10,026 nt of DNA from JBEKZQ01 sp049509675 (GCA_049509675.1 JBEKZQ010000231.1:1-10026); one strand, 5' to 3'. Shown: positions 1 through 6,867, counted from the stretch's first letter. Numbers and translations are program-made. Notes: a model not told the origin generated them from the letters alone.

Positions 1-2
1 AA

Positions 3-95
3 CCGCTTTATCGAAAGCTGCTGGAAACCCGCGCGCCCAAGGAACTGCGAACTTACGGCCTCCTACCCCAAGCCACTATGAGCCACGCCGCCTAA
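3..95 (+). CDS. possible 3' tail of an upstream gene (partial)
   Basis: Frame 3 is open from the left window edge to a TAA at 93-95 and gives about 30 residues, rich in Lys, Arg and Leu and ending in MSHAA. The third codon positions are mostly G or C (20 of 30 by hand count), which fits coding sequence. However, frame 1 is also open until a TGA near 79-81 with similar base use, so the choice of frame is weak. I cannot assign a function from so short a tail. If real, it ends 42 bases before the Hsp70 start on the same strand and could be the preceding gene of the same operon. Confidence 0.3.
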   Translation, partial: PLYRKLLETRAPKELRTYGLLPQATMSHAA

Positions 96-137
96 ACGTA
101 CGCACCACGGAGATTATACTCAAGGAGCAACAGTACC

Positions 138-2651
138 TTGAGCAAAATGATTAACTTCGCCATCGACTTGGGCACCACCAATTCTCTGGTGGCCAAGTTC
201 AACAATGGCGCTGTGGAAGTGTTCAAGCACCCGGGCGGCTCCAGAGAAACGCTTCCGTCCGTCGTGGGCTTCCGAAATGACCGGATTCTAGTCGGCGAGC
301 CAGCGAGAACCTTCCTTGAGAGAGACCCGAAGAACGTCGTCAGCCGCTTCAAGCGAAGAATGGGCACGACGGAAAGCTTCAAAATCAAGGCGCTCGGCCA
401 GTCCAAAACGCCCATTGAGCTTTCCGCTTTTGTTCTTAAGGAGCTCAAGACCTTCATTCACACAGGCGAGGCGCCGGAGGCCGTAGTAATCACGATTCCT
501 GCTTCGTTCGATATGGTGCAATCGAATGCCACGAAAGAGGCAGGTTATGCCGCCGGCTTCAAGCAGGTAGTGCTGCTCCAAGAGCCAATCGCCGCGAGCC
601 TTGCCTACGCGAACAAGGAAAAGGGCGTGGACCTCAAGAACAGCCAGTGGATTGTGTATGACCTCGGAGGCGGAACGTTCGACGTGGCCCTCGTAAGGAT
701 TGTGGCGGGTGAACTTAAGGTCGTGGACCATGAAGGCGACAACTACCTTGGCGGCTCCGATTTCGACGCCTTGATGGTCGAGCGCATCATTGCCCCGCAG
801 CTTCAGAAACGAGGACAGTTCACCGACCTCGTGGCCCAGATGAAGAGCGACACGGGGCGGTTCAATACGCTCTGGTATAAGCTACTTCTCGGGGCCGAGG
901 AGGCGAAGATCGCGTTGTCCGCCCACACTTCGGCCGAGATAGACCTCAGTCGCAGCAGTGTTGTGGACGAGAACGGGAAAACGATTGACGACTACATCCA
1001 GATTACCCGCTCCGAATTCGAGGCTGTCATCAAGGACGCCGTTGACGGCACGGCGGAGATGCTGAAGAAGATTCTCACCCGAAACTCGCTGTGCCCCGGG
1101 GATCTCAAGTTCATCTTAATGGTCGGCGGCTCAACCCACATTCCATTCGTTCGGAAACGCATCGAGGAGTTGCTCGGCATCCCGGTAAACACGGGAATTG
1201 ACCCAACGAACGCCATCGCCGTCGGCGCCGCCTACTTTGCGGCGACGAAAGAAGTGAAGCTTGGCGAGAAGTCGGCAGAGCGGCCGGGCCAACCCGGCGC
1301 ACTGAAGGTCAAAGTCTCTTACAACCGCGCTTCACAGGAACGCGAGGAAATGTTTGCGGCCAAGGTCGAGGGCGATCTCGGAGGCTTGTTTTACCGCATC
1401 ACGCGGGCGGACGGCGGCTACGACAGCGGTCTGAAAACGCTTGCCGCGCGGATCCATGAAGACCTTCCTCTTCAAGAGGACGCCTACAACCTCTTCTCGC
1501 TCACGATTTACGATGGTTGCAACAATGCTATACCTACCGACCCCGACTCCATCCAGATTGCACAGGGCAAGTACAGCGTCGCCGGGCAAATGGTGCCGCA
1601 CGATTTGAGCCTTGTGCGGGACGACCGCGACACTGGCGACACCAAGCTCGATTGCATCTTTGTCAAGAACTGCGTCATCCCCGCCAGAACCAAGAAGACC
1701 GTGGACGTCAACAGAGCCGTTAATCACGGTTCGGGCGATGAAGTGATCCGAATCATCGTGGTCGAAGGCCCCTCGGAAAACCATCACACGGTGAACCGCA
1801 AGCAGGGCGAACTGCTTATCACTGGCAAACAGCTCAAGCGGGATGTGGCTCGTGGCACGGAGATTGACCTCACGTTTGAATTGTCTGAGTCGCGCGACTT
1901 GACTGTCACGGCTTACATCAACCCGTCTGGACCTGAATTCTCGCGGGTCTTCATCCCGCAATATCGCGACGTGGATGTGGATGGACTTGCGGAGGAAGTC
2001 CAGATGCTTGAGACTCGGATCGACGAAGAGATGGAGGAGGCTCTTGCGAGCGAGAACTACGAGGTTGCACAGAAGATCGAGAGGCTGCGGGGCGCAGTGC
2101 AAGGACTTCACGGTGCGGCCGTGCGCATGACTCTCGATGATGTCACGGACGAAAAGATAAAGCTCGACGACAACAAGCGCATGATTGCTCAAGAACTGGG
2201 CCAACTTACCGCGGGCAAACGGCTGCAACGGCTGCAAGCAAGCTATCAGACCGCCAAGGATGAGGTGACCAGCATCGTCAACGAAAGCGGCACCGACCTT
2301 GAACGACGGCAACTACGTGAGATCGTCGCACGCGAGCACACGTTCGTAAACTCGACGAATCCGAAGAAACTGGAAGGGGCGGTTAGCGACCTGCGCCAGG
2401 TGGGGTTTGAGATTCTCCGCCGTAAACCCGACTTCCTCGTTGGGGTGTTCCAGCACTTGGTTGACCGGTGCGAGGTGTTCAACGACCCGCTGCAAGCGAG
2501 GAACCTGATCGACGCTGGCAAGAAGCACATGGCAGCGGGGGACTGGGGCAAACTGGATGGGGTAATTGGCCGCCTTTACAGCCTTCTTCCCGGGGAAATG
2601 GACGCGACGCAGAACGATGCGAATAGACGCTGGTTCACCGGAATCAGTTGA
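138..2651 (+). CDS. divergent Hsp70 (DnaK-like) chaperone with inserted and C-terminal extra regions
   Basis: An ATP-dependent Hsp70-family protein, probably cytoplasmic, since no signal peptide is visible. The ATPase domain spans about residues 1-370. It shows the phosphate-1 loop DLGTTNS at 10-16, a Lys near 72 where DnaK has its catalytic Lys, EPIAASLAY at 149-157, the phosphate-2 loop DLGGGTFDV at 175-183 and the adenosine motif VGGSTHIPFVRKRI at 329-342. Residues about 375-485 are extra and look beta-rich. A recognisable but divergent substrate-binding beta domain follows at about 485-600. Residues about 612-735 are highly charged and helical, possibly coiled coil, and 740-837 look like helical repeats. 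At 837 aa it is some 200 residues longer than DnaK. The TTG start is chosen because AAGGAG at 122-127 lies 10 bases upstream; an ATG at 147 would be too far. No J-protein or GrpE gene is adjacent, so it is unlikely to be the housekeeping DnaK. Client and role are unknown. Confidence 0.9.
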   Translation: MSKMINFAIDLGTTNSLVAKFNNGAVEVFKHPGGSRETLPSVVGFRNDRILVGEPARTFLERDPKNVVSRFKRRMGTTESFKIKALGQSKTPIELSAFVLKELKTFIHTGEAPEAVVITIPASFDMVQSNATKEAGYAAGFKQVVLLQEPIAASLAYANKEKGVDLKNSQWIVYDLGGGTFDVALVRIVAGELKVVDHEGDNYLGGSDFDALMVERIIAPQLQKRGQFTDLVAQMKSDTGRFNTLWYKLLLGAEEAKIALSAHTSAEIDLSRSSVVDENGKTIDDYIQITRSEFEAVIKDAVDGTAEMLKKILTRNSLCPGDLKFILMVGGSTHIPFVRKRIEELLGIPVNTGIDPTNAIAVGAAYFAATKEVKLGEKSAERPGQPGALKVKVSYNRASQEREEMFAAKVEGDLGGLFYRITRADGGYDSGLKTLAARIHEDLPLQEDAYNLFSLTIYDGCNNAIPTDPDSIQIAQGKYSVAGQMVPHDLSLVRDDRDTGDTKLDCIFVKNCVIPARTKKTVDVNRAVNHGSGDEVIRIIVVEGPSENHHTVNRKQGELLITGKQLKRDVARGTEIDLTFELSESRDLTVTAYINPSGPEFSRVFIPQYRDVDVDGLAEEVQMLETRIDEEMEEALASENYEVAQKIERLRGAVQGLHGAAVRMTLDDVTDEKIKLDDNKRMIAQELGQLTAGKRLQRLQASYQTAKDEVTSIVNESGTDLERRQLREIVAREHTFVNSTNPKKLEGAVSDLRQVGFEILRRKPDFLVGVFQHLVDRCEVFNDPLQARNLIDAGKKHMAAGDWGKLDGVIGRLYSLLPGEMDATQNDANRRWFTGIS

Positions 2652-2702
2652 CGAAAATGCCGAACAAGTTGGTCCCTTGGGCGCGGCGAAGGGAGGTGTG
2701 CC

Positions 2703-3206
2703 ATGTGGTTGCCGAAAGACGAACGGCGATTGCTCGCAGGCTATTACAGCCTAATTGGCGAGGTGGCGAAAACGAAGCTGTATTGTGTTAGCGCCCTTCG
2801 TCCGTTGCTGACCTGCTGGAACTCTTCGTTGAAGGTGGCAGAGTACGGAGACACAGCACAGCCATCTAGGGATGATTCGGGCAACGCGAAGGGCATGAAA
2901 CGGTGGGTCAAGAAGCGATTCAACGAAACTAACCGAATTGAACGAGCGAATAAGCACCTTCACGAACGGGGACTGATTGCCCTTGAGCGCCACCAGCACG
3001 AACACGAGGTGGTTCTGATCACCCTGACGCTTGACGGCTACGATCTCGGAGGAAAGTATGCAGGATTCCTAGCGCGCTCGGGCCTATGGTTTGAGGAATA
3101 CCGGAACCACTGGCTTTGGCTGATTGTGGCATTCTTCGGCGGGGCAATTGGTGCAAAGTTACTCGACTGGGTCATTGCACGGGTGACTTCCGGCACGACG
3201 CCATAG
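2703..3206 (+). CDS. hypothetical protein: winged-helix-like region plus C-terminal membrane anchor
   Basis: I do not recognise a named family for this 167-aa protein. The N-terminal half begins MWLPKDERRLLAGYY and has a polar, probably disordered stretch at about 46-64. Residues about 66-122 (FNETNRIERANKHLHERGL, then a charged hairpin and an ITLTLDGYDLG strand/turn) resemble a winged helix-turn-helix or a similar small helical domain. Residues about 137-158 form one hydrophobic segment with small glycine motifs, so the C-terminus is probably a membrane anchor. The ATG has a strong site, GGGAGGTG at 2691-2698, four bases upstream. It lies 51 bases after the Hsp70 gene on the same strand and probably shares its transcript, so a membrane-tethered partner or regulator of the chaperone is plausible but inferred. 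The stop codon sits inside a perfect inverted repeat. Two sampled lines are about 52% G+C, well below the flanking rnd gene. Confidence 0.75.
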   Translation: MWLPKDERRLLAGYYSLIGEVAKTKLYCVSALRPLLTCWNSSLKVAEYGDTAQPSRDDSGNAKGMKRWVKKRFNETNRIERANKHLHERGLIALERHQHEHEVVLITLTLDGYDLGGKYAGFLARSGLWFEEYRNHWLWLIVAFFGGAIGAKLLDWVIARVTSGTTP

Positions 3207-3214
3207 GCGTCGTG
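3194..3214 (+). terminator. perfect 9-bp inverted repeat over a stop codon; possible attenuator or terminator
   Basis: CACGACGCC at 3194-3202 and GGCGTCGTG at 3206-3214 are exact reverse complements separated by ATA. The TAG stop of the 167-aa gene (3204-3206) is in the loop and first stem base. No T-run follows, so it is not a classical intrinsic terminator; it could act as a transcript-stabilising or attenuating hairpin before the third cassette gene. Confidence 0.45.
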
Positions 3215-3246
3215 GGTGTACATTCGCAAGAATCGGGGAGGGCCGC

Positions 3247-3651
3247 ATGACAAAGAGGATCGCCAAGAGGGGCACGGCGCAGCGGCCGCACAGGCTGGCA
3301 CCTATGACGACCCTAATGAGGTTCTACTTCGATGCTTGGATCGGACGCCCTAAATTGTTCGGCGACACGTCGGACGAGCACTATTTCTTTCTATTCGTTA
3401 AAGCTTGCCTGCACGGAGGCGCGGCAAACCGCGACGGTCACTGGGTGCGCAAACAGCTTGAGAAAGAGGGGAACATTCCTCATCCCTGCGTTGATAAGGC
3501 TGCCGAGTGGTTTGATATTTGCGCTGGGTACGACGCTTCAGCTCGCTATTTTAGAGGAAGCCAGAGTCCACATCAGTTTGACACGAGGCCGAAAGACCGG
3601 CGACTGTGGAAGGTGAAGCTGAAAGAGGCGGACGAGCGGGCGAGCCATTGA
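3247..3651 (+). CDS. hypothetical protein, third gene of the Hsp70 cassette
   Basis: A 134-aa protein that I cannot assign to a family. The first 20 residues are strongly basic (MTKRIAKRGTAQRPHRLAP). The middle is aromatic and contains FYFDAWIGRP at 26-35, HYFFLFVKACLHGG at 45-58, a conserved-looking HWVRKQLEKEG at 65-75 and a Cys at 81 and 92. The C-terminus is charged. There is no clear membrane segment, signal peptide or catalytic signature; a small helical nucleic-acid- or protein-binding domain would fit but is not shown. The ATG is supported by GGAGG at 3237-3241, five bases upstream. It follows the 167-aa gene by 40 bases across a hairpin, in the same direction, so it is probably the last gene of the operon. 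Beyond it the coding strand switches to the convergent rnd gene. Confidence 0.65.
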   Translation: MTKRIAKRGTAQRPHRLAPMTTLMRFYFDAWIGRPKLFGDTSDEHYFFLFVKACLHGGAANRDGHWVRKQLEKEGNIPHPCVDKAAEWFDICAGYDASARYFRGSQSPHQFDTRPKDRRLWKVKLKEADERASH

Positions 3652-3674
3652 CCTCCGGCCGTACGGGCGTCAAT
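3647..3674. terminator. inverted repeat between convergent genes, possible bidirectional terminator
   Basis: ATTGAC at 3647-3652 and GTCAAT at 3669-3674 are perfect 6-bp arms around a GC-rich interior that includes the palindrome CCGTACGG (3659-3666). The repeat starts in the last codons of the 134-aa gene and lies 11 bases beyond the stop of the oppositely directed rnd gene. Its position suits a shared terminator, but there is no T-tract on either side. Confidence 0.3.
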
Positions 3675-3685
3675 CAAACCACACG

Positions 3686-4882
3686 TCACTCGGCCGCCGC
3701 CTTGCCGGTGGGCTCGAACACCAGCGGGCAATCGGAAGTCGGCTCGCCGATGCGGATCGACGTCTTGCCGGCCAACAGGTCGTCGAACAGGCGGCCCACG
3801 AACTCGGCCCGCCAGCCGCGGGCCAGTTGCGGCGGGCGGCGATGGTCGTGGCCGGGAGTCGTGCGATGGGCGATCAGATCGCGAATGTCGCCCGGAGTGC
3901 CGACCAGGTTGGGAGCGAGTTGTGCCTGGCGGCAGACACTGCCCAGCGCGGCGAAAAGGAACTGGCCGAGCACCGAGAGTTGCGGAGACGGCTCGCGGGG
4001 GGCGCGGGGCGGACATTGCTCGTCGGGCAGGGCCAGCGCGCGTTGGATCGCGGCCGCCAACTCGCCCAGGCGGCGCAACAGGTCGCCCCGCTCCATGCCG
4101 CGCAGGGCGCGGATCCGCTTGGGGTCGGCCGTTTGACGCTTGGCCAATTCGATAATCAGGTCGTCGCGGAGGATGCGTCGGGCGGGCTGATCGCGGCGGC
4201 GGGCTTCGCCGTCGCGCCACTTCCACAGTTCGCGCACGATGGCCAGGCTGCGGGCGTCCAGCCCGGAATTGCCCGACACCCGCCGCCAGCGCTCGTGCGA
4301 GAGCGCGCGGCGGATCTCCTCCCGCCGGGTTGCCATCTCCTCTTCGAGCCATGACAAGCGGCCTTGCGCGGCCAGCCGAGCGTGCAGCGCGTCGCGGATC
4401 GGCGACAAGAAATGGACGTCAGCCAAGGCGTATTCGATCTGCCGCCTGGAGAGCGGCCGCTGCTGCCAGTCGGTGCGCGTCTCGTGTTTCTGCGAGCTCT
4501 CGCCCAGGAGCTTGGAGATCAGCGCGCCGTAGCCGGCCGGGTACTCGAGGCCGGCCAGGCCGGCGGCCACCTGCACGTCGAACAAGCGGGCCGGCAGCCC
4601 GTTGACGGCGTGCAGGCAGAACTCCATCTCGCCGCGGCCGGCGTGGACGATGGTTTCGTGGTCGCCCGCAACGATGGCTTCCCAAAACGGGTGCATGTCG
4701 CCGACGGCCAAGGCGTCGATGACCGCCAGGCGGCCGCCCGCCGCCACCTGCACCAGGCACAGCACCGGGCGATAGGTGTGCTCCGAGACGAACTCGGTAT
4801 CGAAGGCGATCCAGTCGCACGAGCCCAAGGCCCGAGCGTAGTCGCGTAATTGATTGTCGGTGGTAATGTTTTCGTAGTCCAC
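3686..4882 (-). CDS. rnd: ribonuclease D (DEDDy 3'-5' exoribonuclease with HRDC domain)
   Basis: RNase D trims 3' ends of structured RNAs, notably tRNA precursors, using two metal ions in the cytoplasm. At 398 aa the protein is of usual family length. The exonuclease domain covers about 1-180: motif I FDTEF gives D28 and E30, motif II VHAGRGEMEF is at 79-88, and motif III YALADVHFL gives Y151 and D155. An HRDC domain follows at about 207-280 (LDARSLAIVRELWKWRD), then a further C-terminal helical region to 398. In motif II the metal-binding Asp of E. coli RNase D (D85) is replaced by Glu85, a conservative change. The start is GTG (revcomp of 4880-4882), only 11 bases after the antiporter stop; no strong ribosome site is visible, which suggests translational coupling. 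The gene is very GC-rich (43/60 and 45/60 in two counted lines), unlike the cassette beside it. Confidence 0.93.
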   Translation of the reverse strand: MDYENITTDNQLRDYARALGSCDWIAFDTEFVSEHTYRPVLCLVQVAAGGRLAVIDALAVGDMHPFWEAIVAGDHETIVHAGRGEMEFCLHAVNGLPARLFDVQVAAGLAGLEYPAGYGALISKLLGESSQKHETRTDWQQRPLSRRQIEYALADVHFLSPIRDALHARLAAQGRLSWLEEEMATRREEIRRALSHERWRRVSGNSGLDARSLAIVRELWKWRDGEARRRDQPARRILRDDLIIELAKRQTADPKRIRALRGMERGDLLRRLGELAAAIQRALALPDEQCPPRAPREPSPQLSVLGQFLFAALGSVCRQAQLAPNLVGTPGDIRDLIAHRTTPGHDHRRPPQLARGWRAEFVGRLFDDLLAGKTSIRIGEPTSDCPLVFEPTGKAAAE

Positions 4883-4893
4883 GTTGGCGCCGT

Positions 4894-6318
4894 CTATCGC
4901 AGGAAGATCCAGTTGGTTAGCACGAGCAGAGGGAGCAGGATGAGGCCGCTGTAGAGCATGTATCGGAAAAAACCCGGCATGGGGACGCCGAAATGCTCGG
5001 CAATCGATTTGACCATGAAATTCGGACCGTTTCCAATGTACGTCATCGCACCCATGAAAACGGACCCCAAGCTGATGGCGACCAGGAGCGGATCGGGCGG
5101 GAGGCCCGTTCCGGCCGGCGTCAGCGTCCGGGCTGTCTGGAAGAATACCACGTAAGTGGGGGCGTTGTCCAGGACCGACGACAGGCCGCCGCTGGCCCAG
5201 AAGAACTGGGTAGGCGTGGCAAGGCCCAGTTGCGGCCCCCTGGCGGCCAAAATCTCCAACAGCGGCTGCATGCAGACGAAGATCCCCAGAAAGAGGACCG
5301 CCACTTCAATCATGGCATCGTAATTGAAGTGGTTCGCCCGGCGAATCGCCTGGCCGCCCAGGACCAGCGACACGGCCGCCAACCCCAGCAGGACCGCTTC
5401 CCGCAGGTAGATCCAAGCGTGCCAAGTGGTGCCCGGCACTGGCGAAATGGGATCCAGCGTTGCCACCGCCGCGATGACCAGCAACAGCAAGGGGCCGTGG
5501 GGCCAGAACCCCAAGAGCCTAAGGCAGCGTGCGACGGGAACTTCGCGTTCTGATCGCGATTTCCCCTCACCCCCGCCCCCTCTCCCGCAAGGGGAGAGGG
5601 GAGCCGCGGCCACGTCCTCCAATCGCTCCCGTGGATACCAGAACCGGTCCAGCAGGTAGTAGATCGTCAACAGTAGCCCATTGACCATCAGCCATTGGGG
5701 CCAAAGACGCAGCGGCCACAGGAAGGGGACGCCCAGCAGATACCCCAGCAACAGCGGCGGATCGCCCACCGGCAGCAAGCAACCGCCGCAATTGCAGACG
5801 ATGAAAATGAAGAAGACGGCGGTGTGCGCTACGTGCCGCCGCTTTCGGTTGACGGCCAGCAAGGGACGCACCAGCAGCATGGCGGCGCCGGTGGTGCCGA
5901 TGAAACTTGCCAAGATGCCGCCGACGGCAAGCCAGAACGCATTGGTGGCGGGACGGGCCGCGACATGCGCTTCCAGCCGCACGCCGCCGGTGATGGTGTA
6001 TAAACTGAACAGCAGGATGATGAACGGCGCGTACTCGCCCAAGATCGCGCCGGCCAACACGTCGCGGGCCTGCGCGAAGTTCGGGCCGCCTGGGGATGGA
6101 GCCGTCACGTGTGGCACAGGCCAGCCGGCCACCAGCGGATCGAGATGGAAGAAGAGATAGTACACAACCGTCACTCCCGCCAACGGCAATACAATCCAAG
6201 CACGATGGAGGTTGCTCTTCCACCAACGGCTGATCCCGGGCACCAGAGGGAACAGGGCGATGGCCAGCAGGAGGAAGAGGAACGGTGTGGCAGTCCAATA
6301 CGGGGGGCAATGGTCCAT
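4894..6318 (-). CDS. membrane ion transporter, probable Na+/H+ antiporter of the NhaD/CitM-like (ion transporter) superfamily
   Basis: A 474-aa integral membrane protein with roughly ten or more hydrophobic segments, for example at about 11-28, 40-58, 98-110, 128-152, 166-176, 205-224, 274-288, 305-322, 336-358, 409-425 and 452-470. The repeated half-motifs typical of the family are visible: ICNCGGCLLPVGDPPLLLGY-like sequence at about 174-193 in the first half, and SSVLDNAPTYVVFF (380-393) with TYIGNGPNFMVKSIAEHFG (426-444) in the second. These resemble NhaD/ArsB/citrate-transporter hairpins that bind cation or substrate, and many planctomycete homologues are called sodium:proton antiporters. 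The true substrate (Na+, citrate or another anion) cannot be read from sequence. Residues 239-253 in the central loop come from a dispersed hairpin repeat. The ATG at 6316-6318 has only a weak GGGA upstream. It is the first gene of a two-gene unit with rnd. Confidence 0.85.
   Translation of the reverse strand: MDHCPPYWTATPFLFLLLAIALFPLVPGISRWWKSNLHRAWIVLPLAGVTVVYYLFFHLDPLVAGWPVPHVTAPSPGGPNFAQARDVLAGAILGEYAPFIILLFSLYTITGGVRLEAHVAARPATNAFWLAVGGILASFIGTTGAAMLLVRPLLAVNRKRRHVAHTAVFFIFIVCNCGGCLLPVGDPPLLLGYLLGVPFLWPLRLWPQWLMVNGLLLTIYYLLDRFWYPRERLEDVAAAPLSPCGRGGGGEGKSRSEREVPVARCLRLLGFWPHGPLLLLVIAAVATLDPISPVPGTTWHAWIYLREAVLLGLAAVSLVLGGQAIRRANHFNYDAMIEVAVLFLGIFVCMQPLLEILAARGPQLGLATPTQFFWASGGLSSVLDNAPTYVVFFQTARTLTPAGTGLPPDPLLVAISLGSVFMGAMTYIGNGPNFMVKSIAEHFGVPMPGFFRYMLYSGLILLPLLVLTNWIFLR
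5562..5602. repeat. dispersed GC-rich hairpin repeat inserted in frame in the antiporter gene
   Basis: The core is a hairpin with perfect 10-bp arms, CCCCTCTCCC at 5577-5586 and GGGAGAGGGG at 5592-5601, around a GCAAG loop, preceded by a C-rich lead. It closely resembles a short dispersed repeat that I know from intergenic regions of many bacteria, usually recognised by translations such as PLSP.GRG or LPQGERG. Here it lies inside a reading frame and supplies residues 239-253 (APLSPCGRGGGGEGK) of the antiporter's central loop without disrupting the frame. Confidence 0.8.
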
Positions 6319-6381
6319 GCGCTATTCCCGGTTTGCGGAGGGGTCGAGATGCTGGGCGGTGGAGCCAGTGGCAGCCTGCGC

Positions 6382-6392
6382 AATGTAACATT
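6382..6392. promoter_or_regulatory. 11-bp palindrome upstream of the antiporter, possible operator
   Basis: AATGT-A-ACATT is a perfect inverted repeat with one central base, in an AT-rich patch 64-74 bases upstream of the antiporter start. It could be a repressor site or overlap a minus-strand promoter (TACATT reads as a -10-like hexamer), but no convincing -35 accompanies it. A palindrome this short can arise by chance. Confidence 0.25.
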
Positions 6393-6416
6393 ATTTCGCG
6401 AGCCGGGAAGAAGAAG

Positions 6417-6469
6417 TTTTCAGTTTTCAGTTTTCAGTTTTTCGGGCTTTCGTCCTTTCGGGCTTTCGT
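6417..6469. repeat. short tandem-repeat tract (TTTTCAG x3, then a 13-bp unit x2)
   Basis: Three consecutive copies of TTTTCAG occupy 6417-6437. They are followed by two copies of TTCGGGCTTTCGT (6441-6453 and 6457-6469) separated by CCT. The same two-part layout, read on the minus strand as CACGAAAGCCCGAAAGGACG then CTGAAAACTGAAAAC, is one I associate with dispersed intergenic repeats in planctomycetes and some other bacteria. It lies in the 330-base gene-free region between the divergent antiporter and small-protein genes. No function is known to me. Confidence 0.7.
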
Positions 6470-6503
6470 GATTACCTTTTTTGCAGGCTAGCGCGCCAAT
6501 TGC

Positions 6504-6531
6504 TTGACTTTTTGCGAGAAAAATGGATACT
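6504..6531 (+). promoter_or_regulatory. sigma70-type promoter for the small protein and dus
   Basis: TTGACT at 6504-6509 (5 of 6 consensus bases) and GATACT at 6526-6531 (4 of 6) are 16 bases apart. Initiation would fall near 6538, giving a leader of about 110 bases before the GTG at 6649. The leader holds a possible stem, CGGGAC 6571-6576 with GTCCCG 6594-6599 and a 17-base loop, but I recognise no riboswitch class in it. Confidence 0.5.
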
Positions 6532-6648
6532 GGGGGTTTCCAAGAGCCTCTGTACGATTCGGCTCGAAATCGGGACAATCGCGTGTTTTCTTGGTCCCGT
6601 GTGCGGATGTAACGCGGAAGATGTGCGTTATTAGCAAGGAGCACTACC

Positions 6649-6867
6649 GTGCCGAAGTCCATTTTGGAGGCGATCAAACAGGGGCTTTGGGATTTCGAGC
6701 CACCCGAGGTGGAACAGAGATTGTTCGATGCCTCGGATGCGATGCCGGGCACGCGTGAGAAGCTGCGCGTGCTCGCCGAACGTGTCCGGTGCGGGCTGCC
6801 GTTATGGCATCTTGCGGACCGGGCCGACGTGGAAGCGCCCCCGCCCTCGCGGCCCAAGCCACGGTAG
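6649..6867 (+). CDS. small hypothetical protein (72 aa)
   Basis: A short acidic-then-basic protein beginning MPKSILEAIKQGLWDFEPP, with a DASDAMPGTREKLRVLAERV helix in the middle and a Pro/Arg-rich tail. I believe very similar small proteins occur widely in planctomycetes, but I know no function for them. There is no signal peptide, membrane segment or cysteine pair. The GTG start has a clear AAGGAG at 6636-6641, seven bases upstream, and a good promoter stands about 120 bases before it, so this is likely a real gene and not chance. It ends 38 bases before the dus start on the same strand and is probably co-transcribed with it, but nothing in the sequence ties it to tRNA modification. Confidence 0.7.
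   Translation: MPKSILEAIKQGLWDFEPPEVEQRLFDASDAMPGTREKLRVLAERVRCGLPLWHLADRADVEAPPPSRPKPR

Noticed and set aside
115..120. TATACT as a -10 box for the Hsp70 gene
   Set aside because: There is no -35 at the right distance, and transcription would begin within or after the ribosome site at 122-127.
1332..2312. A 326-codon open frame on the minus strand opposite the Hsp70 gene
   Set aside because: The plus-strand frame carries the Hsp70 domains throughout; the antisense frame shows no recognisable domain or ribosome site.
3573..4352. A 259-codon minus-strand frame overlapping rnd
   Set aside because: Its translation is dominated by Arg, Pro and Ala, typical of a shifted frame in GC-rich coding DNA; the rnd frame has the real motifs.
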